Source of the DNA: Coriobacteriales bacterium
GTDB lineage: Bacteria > Actinomycetota > Coriobacteriia > Coriobacteriales > UBA8131
DNA length: 35,322 nucleotides
NCBI GenBank assembly: GCA_031263105.1
Contig: JAISGJ010000030.1
Location: 1-35,322 of the forward strand
Reading direction: 5' to 3'
Below the pieces are notes generated by a model, which was given only the letters and a program-made list of their open reading frames with translations, ran no database searches and was not told the origin of the DNA. Every line of letters begins with the position of its first letter. Position 1 is the first letter of the stretch. Shown one piece after another: positions 24,745-33,484 of the stretch. Both the position numbers and the translations under genes were made by a program.

Positions 24745-25914
24745 TCAGACCTCTTTGATCGTGTAGCGGTCGGCTCCCAGGCCGAGCTTCGTCGCGTGGT
24801 CGATGATGGTGCGCCAGTTGGTGTGGGGGCCTATCACCTTGAAGTAGTCCTCGTGCGGCTCCGTATGGGCGCAGCCGGCATGGGCACCGCCGCTCTCACC
24901 GAGCCTGTCGGCAAGCACGCTGTTGGCCGTCGCCGGCTGCCTGTTGACGGCGTCTGCGCAGGCGACGTCCAGCGCCACCGGGTCGAAGGAGGCGAACATG
25001 CCGACGTCCGGCACGATGGGGACGTCGTTGGCGCGCCAGCAGTCGCAGAGCGGGGACACGTCGATCACGAGGCTCACGTGGAAGTGCGGGCGCCCGTCAA
25101 GCACCGCCCATGCGTACTCGGCGATCTTCGCGTTGAGGATGGAGCTGTCCTCGTCGAAGGAGGAGTATATCGCGTCGATCGGGCAGGCGCCGATGCAATG
25201 CCCGCAGCCGACACAGGACCCCGGGTCGATGAACGCCTTCTTCTGCGGATAGCCGATGGCGCCGGACGCGCAGAACCGCCCGCACTTCCGGCATCCGATG
25301 CACGCCTCGGCCCTGACCTTCGGCGCGGAGGCCGAGTGCATCTCCATCTTGCCGGCCCGTGACCCGCAGCCCATGCCGATGTTCTTCAGGGCGCCGCCGA
25401 AGCCGCTCTCGATATGCCCCTTGAAGTGCGAGAGCGACAAGAAGACGTCGGCGTCCATGACGGCACGGCCGATCTTCGCCTCCGTGACGTACGTGCCGCC
25501 GGGAACAGGGACCAGCTGCTCGTCCGTCCCCGCGAGCCCGTCGCCGATCATGATGTGGCAGCCGGTCGAGAACGGGGAGAAGCCGTGCTCGTAGGCGAGC
25601 GCCAGATGCTCCAAGGCGTTCTTGCGCCGTCCGGGATACAGGGTGTTGCAATCGGTGAGGAAGGGCCGCCCGCCGTGCTCGCGCACGAGGTCGATGAGCA
25701 CCTTGGCGTAGTTGGGCCGCAGGTAGGCGAGGTTACCAGCCTCGCCGAAGTGCATCTTGACCGCCGTGAACTTCCGCTCGAAATCGATGGTCCCTATCCC
25801 CGCCCGCTCCACGAGCCGTTTGAGCGTGCTCGGCAGGGTCTCGTTCTCGTTCAGGCGCATCGAGCTAAAGAAGACCTCGGAAGGGGCAGACGAGCTGCCG
25901 GAAGCCGCAACCAT
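24745..25914 (-). CDS. DUF362 domain protein with 2x[4Fe-4S] ferredoxin motif
   Basis: KMHFGEAGNLAYLRPNYAKVLIDLVREHGGRPFLTDCNTLYPG...SHFKGHIESGFGGALKNIGMGC...CIGCRKCGRFC...CVGCGHCIGACPIDAI; GGAG RBS before the ATG at 25914. Confidence 0.92.
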   Translation of the reverse strand: MVAASGSSSAPSEVFFSSMRLNENETLPSTLKRLVERAGIGTIDFERKFTAVKMHFGEAGNLAYLRPNYAKVLIDLVREHGGRPFLTDCNTLYPGRRKNALEHLALAYEHGFSPFSTGCHIMIGDGLAGTDEQLVPVPGGTYVTEAKIGRAVMDADVFLSLSHFKGHIESGFGGALKNIGMGCGSRAGKMEMHSASAPKVRAEACIGCRKCGRFCASGAIGYPQKKAFIDPGSCVGCGHCIGACPIDAIYSSFDEDSSILNAKIAEYAWAVLDGRPHFHVSLVIDVSPLCDCWRANDVPIVPDVGMFASFDPVALDVACADAVNRQPATANSVLADRLGESGGAHAGCAHTEPHEDYFKVIGPHTNWRTIIDHATKLGLGADRYTIKEV

Positions 25915-25972
25915 AGTCACTCCAATCGGAAAAGCCTCACCAAAGACACGCAGAGTATGATACTCCAACAAC

Positions 25973-26122
25973 GTTACAGTTCACACCCCACTGGCGTTCC
26001 GAGCCCCGCCGAGGAATCCGTGGACACGCAGTGGCCAACGGCAGGCCAAGGGGCCCCTCGACCTGCGGTCGACCGCTTGCGCGGCCGAGGATCCCTCGGC
26101 AGGCTCGGGATGACAGTGGGGT
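25973..26122. repeat. Modular palindromic element, copy D, approximate reverse complement of copy A
   Basis: gttacagttcacaccccactggcgttccgagc...gctcgggatgacagtgggg; the core matches the reverse complement of 4204-4354. Confidence 0.87.
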
Positions 26123-26166
26123 ATCCGTGGGGGCGTGTCTGTAGCCCAACAACACCCGGAATGGCA

Positions 26167-26404
26167 AGGGACTGCTTGGGAATAAACTGTACGATAGTCT
26201 GTGAGTCAGATTGCCACAGGTCAAGGCGGGAACAGGTGGCCCTACTTGTGGTAATGCCGCCTGTCTCCAACGCAGAGCTGGGTTCGACCGTCAAGCAAAC
26301 GCTCCAGTGGAGCGTTTGTAGGGAGAGCGGGTGAAGCGCTTGCGCGAACCCATGGAGCCAATCTGGCCGCAGAATATGTGCAGTTTATTTCCAAGCAGTC
26401 CCTA
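26167..26404. repeat. ~238-bp element with ~23-bp terminal inverted repeats and nested palindromes
   Basis: agggactgcttgggaataaactg (26167) versus cagtttatttccaagcagtccct (26381); inside are gggttcg..cgaaccc and CAAACGCTCCA-g-TGGAGCGTTTG (26296-26318). Confidence 0.75.
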
Positions 26405-26448
26405 AGCCTTGCGCCCCACAGTAGGAATCGAAAGGTGCGGCGCGTATA

Positions 26449-27987
26449 ATGGTGCTCTGCAAATCGAGGCTTGATCTGGATTTGGAGCTGCCGATGTCAG
26501 GGTCGAGGAGCATCAGCCAACCCAATATCTTTGTCGCAGGCATCGGGCTTGGCCTGTCCTTCGATCTGTATGGCGTCTGCCTTTGGGGCGGTGCGCAGCT
26601 CTTTGCCGGGACAGTGGACGGCTCGGTGGCCTTGGTCTATGTCATTGCCTGCCTGACGGGCAGCCTTGTGGGATTTCTGGCCAAGCCCTTGGCCCGTCTG
26701 CTGCGCAGGGACGTGGGCCCTCTGTACCGGCAGGGCATGTATGTGTCCGGCATCCTGGGAATGGCCCTGCTGCTGCTGTCGGCCTGGAGGGGCGTTCCGC
26801 CCTTCCTTTTGGGCGCCGGCCTGCTCGTCGGCTTCACGATCGCTGCACTCTTCATGTTCTGGGTAGGCGACATCTCTCGGCGGACGCCTGGGGCCACTCG
26901 CAAGGTCCTTGCGTTGAGCATGGTCTTCTCGGCAGCGCTCAACGCCCTGTTCTACGGTATCGACCCCCTCTACCTCCTGCCTGTCATGTGCCCCGTGCTG
27001 ATACTGGCGTCCCTGGCACTGTGTTGGCGCTTCGGGCGGACGGGCTTTGGCAAAGGGGGGCTGGACCCCTCTGTGGGCACGCACGCCGCACGACAGGGCA
27101 GGCCTCATCCCCTCAAACGCTCCCTTCAGGAACTCACGGCCCCCGCAGTCTGTGCCGTGGTCCTGTTGCTGGTGGTCCCCACCATCAATTACGTGGCCTT
27201 GGAGGACTGCCTGGAGTGGCGGAGCAGGTTCTTGCTCATCGCCTCGGCCCAACTCCTGGCGGCCGTTGTGCTCTTCGTCCTTCTGGGGGTCATCAAACGT
27301 GGGCCTCTGATGGTGACCGCCTTTGTGGGGGCGGCCCCGCTGCTGGCCGTCGCCCTGTTCCTTTTTCCCTTTCTGGGGACGGCCTATCAGTACGCCCTTC
27401 TGCTCACGGGTTCGTTCCTGCACTTCATCGTCACTGCGCTGCTCATGGCCGACTCCGTGAAGGTTGCCGCAAGGCAGGCTGTCGATCCACAGGTGCTGTA
27501 CGGGCCGCTTGGCGCATTGACCTTTCTGGTTACCTATGGTGCGGCACAGGTCATGGACAGCATAGTGCGGAGCGGGATTTCCCGCGACATCCAGATGGTT
27601 GCCACGGCCTTCTTTCTCGTCTATCTGTTCGGCGTGGTGTTCCTCTTTGTGCAGAACCTCAAGCGCGAGCGCGAGCGTCAGGAGGCCGTCGAGGACAATT
27701 CGGTGATCTCGACCCTCAAACAGAAGGACTGGCGTTGGGGCAAGGATGGGCGTGAGGCGGAATGCTGCCGCTTCATCCGGCGCCGCTACGACCTGAGCGA
27801 GCGCGAGACGGAGGTATTGGAGAAGCTCCTGCACGGCAAGAACGCGCCGGCGATCGCCGAGGAGCTGGTGATATCGCCCAACACGGTGCGCAGCCACATC
27901 AAGCGGCTGTACCGGGCACTCGGCGTCCATTCGCGCCAGGAGCTCATAGAGTCGTTCGAGGAGCTGCTCGACGAGTTCGTGCGTTAG
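26449..27987 (+). CDS. Multi-TM membrane protein with C-terminal LuxR-type HTH
   Basis: About 12 hydrophobic segments then LSERETEVLEKLLHGKNAPAIAEELVISPNTVRSHIKRLYRALGVHSRQELIESFEE. Confidence 0.92.
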   Translation: MVLCKSRLDLDLELPMSGSRSISQPNIFVAGIGLGLSFDLYGVCLWGGAQLFAGTVDGSVALVYVIACLTGSLVGFLAKPLARLLRRDVGPLYRQGMYVSGILGMALLLLSAWRGVPPFLLGAGLLVGFTIAALFMFWVGDISRRTPGATRKVLALSMVFSAALNALFYGIDPLYLLPVMCPVLILASLALCWRFGRTGFGKGGLDPSVGTHAARQGRPHPLKRSLQELTAPAVCAVVLLLVVPTINYVALEDCLEWRSRFLLIASAQLLAAVVLFVLLGVIKRGPLMVTAFVGAAPLLAVALFLFPFLGTAYQYALLLTGSFLHFIVTALLMADSVKVAARQAVDPQVLYGPLGALTFLVTYGAAQVMDSIVRSGISRDIQMVATAFFLVYLFGVVFLFVQNLKRERERQEAVEDNSVISTLKQKDWRWGKDGREAECCRFIRRRYDLSERETEVLEKLLHGKNAPAIAEELVISPNTVRSHIKRLYRALGVHSRQELIESFEELLDEFVR

Positions 27988-28122
27988 GGAAGTGCCGTCC
28001 TCCCGACAATCACCAAGCCGAGGCCTCAATCACCCACTTTGTGACCGACCTTGAGCGGCGCTCCTTCCTATAGTGCCAAAAGAACCTCGACACGAGGCTT
28101 CGCACTCAACGAAGGAGGAAAC

Positions 28123-30402
28123 ATGAAGGAGAAGGAGATCACGCGCCGTAGCTTTCTTGCAGGACTTGCCGCAGCAGGGGTCGTAGCCGCAGGAGGCGCC
28201 GCAGGGTGTGCGCCGGCCTCGAACGGCGCTGCCGGCCCAGGCGCCGGCCCAGAAGCAGCGGGAGGCACAGACGCAATCGTCCAATCGTCGAACGATGCCG
28301 TGGCCGCCCGCCAACATGCCGCACTCCTCAATCCGCAGGACTACGACTTTCGCGGCAGCTCGATTACGGACTGGAACGGCACCACGCTGTTCTCCGACTG
28401 GACCTTCGGCAACCTGACGATGCACAACCGCATGGTCAAGTCCGCCGCCGGGAGCGCATATATGCCGTTCTGGACCACCGAGATGACCATCGCCGAATAC
28501 ACCCATTGGGCCAAGGGCGGCGTGGAGCTGATGTATATCGAGGACTACGCCAGCCTGCTGGAGCACTTCCCCGCCTTCTACAAGGTGCGCAACCGTGAGA
28601 ACTCCGACCTCAAGCAGATAGTCGATGCCATCCATGCCGAGGGCGCCTATTGCGGCTACCAGCTGTCGCTGATGGGCGCCTCCTTCAGCGGGTTCGATGC
28701 CTCCACAGCGCCCGAGTTCGCCTGTGCGCACGCTGACGACCTGACGCTCGAGGAAGTCGAACTGGTGCAGCAGGACTTCATCGACGCCGCCAAATGGCTG
28801 CAGGACCAAGGTTGCGACTGCGTGGAGATCAACGCCGCCGGCAACAACATAGGCCAGGCCTTCCTCTCGCGCAACCGCAACGCACGGACGGACGAGTACG
28901 GCCCGCAGAGCTTCGAGAACCGCACGCGCTTCGTCTGCGACATGATCAAGGGCATCAAGGAGCTCTGCGGGGCGGACTTCCCTGTCCAGGTGCTGATCAA
29001 CGCCATCGAGGAGAACGACTACGACCTGGGCCAGAACGCCACCCTCACCACGGTCGAGGAGAACCTGCAGATGGTGAAGCTGTTCGAGGCCGCCGGCGCG
29101 GACAGCCTGCACGTCCGCCTTGGGCCCTTCAACAACCATCCGGCCGAGTTCGCCTCCGACATGTACTTCACCGGCTTCGGCATCGACGGCACGACCGGCT
29201 ATGGCAACCAGTTCGACTTCGAGCGTCACTTCGAGGGGAAGCTGATTGCCGACCACTCCGGTTGCGGCATGCTCCTGGACATCGCAGCCGAGTTCAAGGG
29301 CGCCGTGGGCATCCCGGTGGGCACCGTGACCTACATGGATCCTGCCCACGCCCCGGACTTCTTCGAGGCGGCGCTTGCGGACGGCAAACTGGACTTCTAC
29401 CTGATGAATCGACCGTTCATGGTGGACCCGGACTACATCAACAAGCTCAAGGAGGGCCGAGCAGACGAGATCCGCCCCTGCAACCGCTGCCTGCATTGTC
29501 ACTTCGACCTGGACGAGGAAGGCAACTTCTACGAGCACTGCCGCATGAACGCGACCCACATGCGCGCCTACCTGGACCTGATGCCCGAGGGGCCGGACAT
29601 CCCGGCGGGGAACGGCGAGAAGAAGGTGCTGGTCGTTGGGGCGGGACCCGCCGGCATGGAGGCTGCCCGTGTCGCCGCCCTGCGCGGCTACCAGGTCACG
29701 CTGTACGACAAGAAGGGCAGTGTGGGCGGTCTGCTGGAGTTCGCCGCTAACGTCAAGGGCCCGCACGAGAACCTCCAGCGCGACCGCGAGTACTTCGCGC
29801 GGCAACTGGAGGTCACCGGCGTCGAGGTGGTCACGGGCACAGAGGTGGACGCAGCCTTCATCAAGGAGCAGGCACCTGATGCGGTGGTCATCGCCACAGG
29901 CGGCCTTCGCCCTGCGCTGGACATCGAGGGGACGCCTTCGACCAAGGTCGTTTCCATCGACGACTTCCTGACCACGGAGCTGGGTGACAACGTGACGATC
30001 CTGGGCGAGAACGCACAGGCCGTCGATGCCGCACTCAAATTGCTCTCAGAGGGCAAACGGGTGACCATTGCCTCTCCCCTGCCGCTCGAGGCCTTGGACA
30101 AAGGGCAGAGCGACCACATCAAGGGCTTCGTCATCCCCATGCTCTACACGCTCGGCACCCGCATATGGCCGAACGCCGCGATAAGGTCCGTGGGCGACGG
30201 AGAGGTGACCATCAGCTGCGACACGGGCGTGGACATGACCTATGCCTGCGACGCCGTGGTCGTGGCCGTGGACATGCTGCCCGACACCGGCCTCTCGTCC
30301 GCGCTGGGCGACATGGAGGTCTATTCCGTAGGCGACTGCAACAGGCCCTTCAACATCGCCGAGGCGATCACGGCAGGAAACCTGGCCGCCCGCAAGATCT
30401 AG
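28123..30402 (+). CDS. Tat-exported old yellow enzyme-family FMN/FAD/4Fe-4S reductase (2,4-dienoyl-CoA reductase/BaiCD-like architecture)
   Basis: TRRSFLAGLAAAGVVAAGGAAGCAP signal; TIM-barrel motifs; CNRCLHCHFDLDEEGNFYEHC Fe-S region; KKVLVVGAGPAGMEAARVAALRGYQVTLYDK Rossmann. Confidence 0.9.
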   Translation: MKEKEITRRSFLAGLAAAGVVAAGGAAGCAPASNGAAGPGAGPEAAGGTDAIVQSSNDAVAARQHAALLNPQDYDFRGSSITDWNGTTLFSDWTFGNLTMHNRMVKSAAGSAYMPFWTTEMTIAEYTHWAKGGVELMYIEDYASLLEHFPAFYKVRNRENSDLKQIVDAIHAEGAYCGYQLSLMGASFSGFDASTAPEFACAHADDLTLEEVELVQQDFIDAAKWLQDQGCDCVEINAAGNNIGQAFLSRNRNARTDEYGPQSFENRTRFVCDMIKGIKELCGADFPVQVLINAIEENDYDLGQNATLTTVEENLQMVKLFEAAGADSLHVRLGPFNNHPAEFASDMYFTGFGIDGTTGYGNQFDFERHFEGKLIADHSGCGMLLDIAAEFKGAVGIPVGTVTYMDPAHAPDFFEAALADGKLDFYLMNRPFMVDPDYINKLKEGRADEIRPCNRCLHCHFDLDEEGNFYEHCRMNATHMRAYLDLMPEGPDIPAGNGEKKVLVVGAGPAGMEAARVAALRGYQVTLYDKKGSVGGLLEFAANVKGPHENLQRDREYFARQLEVTGVEVVTGTEVDAAFIKEQAPDAVVIATGGLRPALDIEGTPSTKVVSIDDFLTTELGDNVTILGENAQAVDAALKLLSEGKRVTIASPLPLEALDKGQSDHIKGFVIPMLYTLGTRIWPNAAIRSVGDGEVTISCDTGVDMTYACDAVVVAVDMLPDTGLSSALGDMEVYSVGDCNRPFNIAEAITAGNLAARKI

Positions 30403-30420
30403 GAAGACATCGGCTTCCTC

Positions 30421-30477
30421 TCGTCGTCGACAGGGTGCCGATTCCCTCCTTCGATAGGGATCGGCACCCGCGACGAC
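30421..30477. terminator. Strong hairpin between convergent genes (probable bidirectional terminator)
   Basis: gggtgccgattccctccttcgatagggatcggcaccc, extended by tcgtcg...cgacga. Confidence 0.7.
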
Positions 30478-30516
30478 AGGAAGGCATGGACCCGTGGTGC
30501 CCGCAGCGGCACCTCC

Positions 30517-32043
30517 CTAACCGGCTGCCTCCTCCGATGCCTTCAGGAAGTCCGGCTCCATGACGTCCGTCTGGGAAATGGGGTCGACGCCCTCCTCCAG
30601 GCGTTGCTGCTCCTCACGGGAGAGGCCCTTCCAGTCGGCCTCGATGCCGCGGCTTTTGTCCAGCGCCCCGGAGACAAGGCCGGGCACGGCATACGCGAGC
30701 GTGCAGGCGATCAGCCCGTAGAGGTTGACGCCCAGCAGCATCGCCGACTTGCCCCCTCCGATCGCAAGCCCGCCGACGAGGCCCGGCGCAAAGGAATAGG
30801 CGAACCCGAGCGCTATCCCTATCCAAAAACAGAGATGGAACCCGATCTTCGTCGGTTTGACCCTGCCATGCAGGAGGAATATGGGGCCAAGTCCCATTAT
30901 CATCGTTCCCGATATGGTCGTGGCTGCCAGGATGTCGGTGCCTACGATCATCGGCAGATTGCCTATGAAGGCGAACAGCACCATGACCGCCATGCCGAGG
31001 GGCCGCGCCTTGGTGCCCAGGCTTCTCCCGATAATGCCCGGCAGGTCGCGCGCGGTGAGCTTTGCGAGGCTCGAGAACGCGGAGTCCAAGGTGGAGCCCG
31101 CAGCGAATATCATGAGGATCGCCATGGCGAAGAACGCCGCCATCGAGCTTGCCGCGCCCACCTGGGCAGGGACGTTCGAGGTGAGCGGGAGCCCGGACAG
31201 CTGGGCATGGATGCCCACGAAGCTGAAGAGCAGGATCGCCACAAACCCGAGGATGCCCGAGATGACGAATGCCTTGACCATCGTCTTCTTCTCGGTGATG
31301 AAGCCTCGGTCGGTCAGCACCGGATCGTGGAACGGATAGCTGAAAAGCTGCAACACCGTGACCAGCAGCAGGTCGACGCCCGTATTGAGGGACCAGACGC
31401 CCGTCGTCACATAGTCGTTGAACGAATGCTGCGGCAGGATCCAAATGGCGAGCCCAAGGAGCACCACGGCGAACAGGATGGTCTGCACGGCATCCGTCAC
31501 GATCGAGCTGCGGAGACCTCCCCACATCGCATACGCAAGGGTCACAAGCGTAAAGAGCGTCGCCGCAAGGATGAAATACGTGCTTCCGGACTCGCCGTAA
31601 TAGCCGCCCACCACCGAGGAGTTGCTCCACACCTCGTTGAAGAGACGGATGAGTATCGCAAGGGCGAACACGAAGGCCGCCGCTATGCCATAGTGCTTGC
31701 TGAGGAAGCTGACGAGGCCGGTGGCGGCGAACCGGGTGCGCAGCCGGTAGATGGCGAAGCCGGCGAGCGGGATGCAGAGCCAGTAGGTCGCATACGCCAC
31801 GCCCCCGACAAGCCCGTACTCGCTGCCGAGGTTGGCTGCATTGGTGACGGACTTGGCGAATATCCAGCTGATGAAGATGCTGGTGGTGAGCAGGAAGAGC
31901 GAAGCCGGTTTGCCCTTCTTGTTCTCTCCCCTGAAGAAGCTGCCGATGGTCACCGCCTTGGGGGAGATGATGATCATGGCCACGCCGTATACGAGCAGAA
32001 AGCCCCAGAAGAATATCCCGGTCCAACCAGACATGTCGATCAT
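30517..32043 (-). CDS. Sodium:solute symporter (SSS) family transporter
   Basis: ~13 TM helices; FLLTTSIFISWIFAKSVTNAANLGSEYGLVGG..., FAAGSTLDSAFSSLAKLTARDLPG; GAGGAG RBS before the ATG at 32043. Confidence 0.88.
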   Translation of the reverse strand: MIDMSGWTGIFFWGFLLVYGVAMIIISPKAVTIGSFFRGENKKGKPASLFLLTTSIFISWIFAKSVTNAANLGSEYGLVGGVAYATYWLCIPLAGFAIYRLRTRFAATGLVSFLSKHYGIAAAFVFALAILIRLFNEVWSNSSVVGGYYGESGSTYFILAATLFTLVTLAYAMWGGLRSSIVTDAVQTILFAVVLLGLAIWILPQHSFNDYVTTGVWSLNTGVDLLLVTVLQLFSYPFHDPVLTDRGFITEKKTMVKAFVISGILGFVAILLFSFVGIHAQLSGLPLTSNVPAQVGAASSMAAFFAMAILMIFAAGSTLDSAFSSLAKLTARDLPGIIGRSLGTKARPLGMAVMVLFAFIGNLPMIVGTDILAATTISGTMIMGLGPIFLLHGRVKPTKIGFHLCFWIGIALGFAYSFAPGLVGGLAIGGGKSAMLLGVNLYGLIACTLAYAVPGLVSGALDKSRGIEADWKGLSREEQQRLEEGVDPISQTDVMEPDFLKASEEAAG

Positions 32044-32162
32044 GGACAACACTCCTCTTCCGAATAGCGCCGTGTGCATGGCAAAGCGGTTACGAGGGTA
32101 GCACAACTACAAGACTAGCGCAACTACTGGACTATTTCTAGTAGCCTTTCGAGAGTATCATC

Positions 32163-32360
32163 GTTACTGTACACACCCTTACTGTCATTCCGAGCGCAGC
32201 GAAGGTCCTTCTCTGCGCTCAGGATAAACTCCGTCGAGGAATCCTTGGGCACGCCAGCGCCCAACTGCGGCCGGGGGGACGCGTCTGCCCGCAGTCGGCT
32301 GCTTCGCAGCCGAAGATTCCTCGGCTTCGCTCGGAATGACAGTGGGGTGTGTACAGTAAC
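32163..32360. repeat. Modular palindromic element, long copy E
   Basis: gttactgtacacacccttactgtcattccgagcgcagcg ... cttcgctcggaatgacagtggggtgtgtacagtaac. Confidence 0.92.
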
Positions 32361-32368
32361 GTATCATC

Positions 32369-32480
32369 GTTCACGCCCCACTGTCATTCCGAGCCCTTCG
32401 GCTGCGCTCAGGGCAAGCTGCGGCGCTGCCGGAGGCGGCGGCGCTGCCGGGGAGTCCTCGGCGGAGTTTATCCTGAGTGC
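32369..32480. repeat. Half/truncated modular palindromic element, copy F, abutting copy E and running into the phosphoesterase 3' end
   Basis: gttcacgccccactgtcattccgagc left TIR; no right TIR; cggagtttatcctgag is inverted relative to ctcaggataaactccg in copy E. Confidence 0.8.
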
Positions 32481-33463
32481 TCTCTGCTCACGACCTCAAA
32501 GCCGCCGAGCAGGGCGTTGCCGACCTCGTCTGCGGGGCCTCCTTCGATGCGTCCACGATACGAGACGGCGGCCGGGCTCCGTGTGGGCCACCTGCTGTCG
32601 AACCATTGCAGGTACGCATCATGGTCGTAGCACAGGGGGACCGCCTCTACGGAGACCCCGTCCACGCACGCACGGTACAGCGCCGACGGCGAAGGCGCCG
32701 CCCCCACACGCGTCGCCAGCCCATACTGCGTCCCTCGGAAGTTCGGCATCCCGGCCGCACCGTTGTTGACGACCGCTCCGGACCCCAGCGTGACCGCTGC
32801 CGGTGCGCAGGTGTGCGTCGTGGCCAACACGGCGACCCCGTTGACGCGCATCCACGTGTCGAGCTCGCCTTGGCGCACGGCATCCCGGAGGGAGTCACGC
32901 GAGCATCCCCAGCCCCCGACCAGCCTCTCGTCGCCATGCGTCACCGCGACCCGCCGACCGTCCACGCGCGCCACGGCCGTGCTGGCGCGCCCTTGGAGCG
33001 GCTCCTTGAGCCGGGGGCTCTGCGCGAGCATGTGCGCGAGCGTCGCATGGATGCGGTTGGACCTGCCCACGACGGCATCCGACACGCTGTCCGGGTAGGC
33101 GCAGCCGCATCCGGCCCCGACATCGCCTGCGCGGCGCAGCTCGAACTCCACGTTGCCGACGAGGGCCTGATACCGTGCGATGCGACGCTCGATCTCGGAG
33201 AAGTCCTCGGGCAGACGGTCGAACCAGTGGACGTCGCCGTTGAGCACGACATGGACCGTGCCCGTCTCGGCAGCGACCAGCCGATCGAGCGCATCGAGCG
33301 CAAAGCGGTTGCCGTACAGGCCGCCGACCACGAACAGGGTGTCGCACGACGGCTCGGGGCCGCCTGAAAAGGCATCGGCCTCGATGCGATAGTCCGCCGG
33401 GCATACCCTCCCGGCACTCCTGGGGCTGCGGTGCCCGCCCGCGCCCGTTGCGCATCCGCCCAT
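32468..33463 (-). CDS. Calcineurin-like metallophosphoesterase
   Basis: TLFVVGGLYGNRFALDALDRLVAAETGTVHVVLNGDVHWFD...ALVGNVEFEL...AVTHGDERLVGG...TTHTCAP. Confidence 0.75.
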   Translation of the reverse strand: MGGCATGAGGHRSPRSAGRVCPADYRIEADAFSGGPEPSCDTLFVVGGLYGNRFALDALDRLVAAETGTVHVVLNGDVHWFDRLPEDFSEIERRIARYQALVGNVEFELRRAGDVGAGCGCAYPDSVSDAVVGRSNRIHATLAHMLAQSPRLKEPLQGRASTAVARVDGRRVAVTHGDERLVGGWGCSRDSLRDAVRQGELDTWMRVNGVAVLATTHTCAPAAVTLGSGAVVNNGAAGMPNFRGTQYGLATRVGAAPSPSALYRACVDGVSVEAVPLCYDHDAYLQWFDSRWPTRSPAAVSYRGRIEGGPADEVGNALLGGFEVVSREHSG

Positions 33464-33484
33464 AACGGAAGGCTGGCCCCGCCC

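Noticed and set aside
28030-29805. 591-aa ORF on the - strand
   Set aside because: Antisense to the OYE-family gene; composition typical of a shadow ORF.
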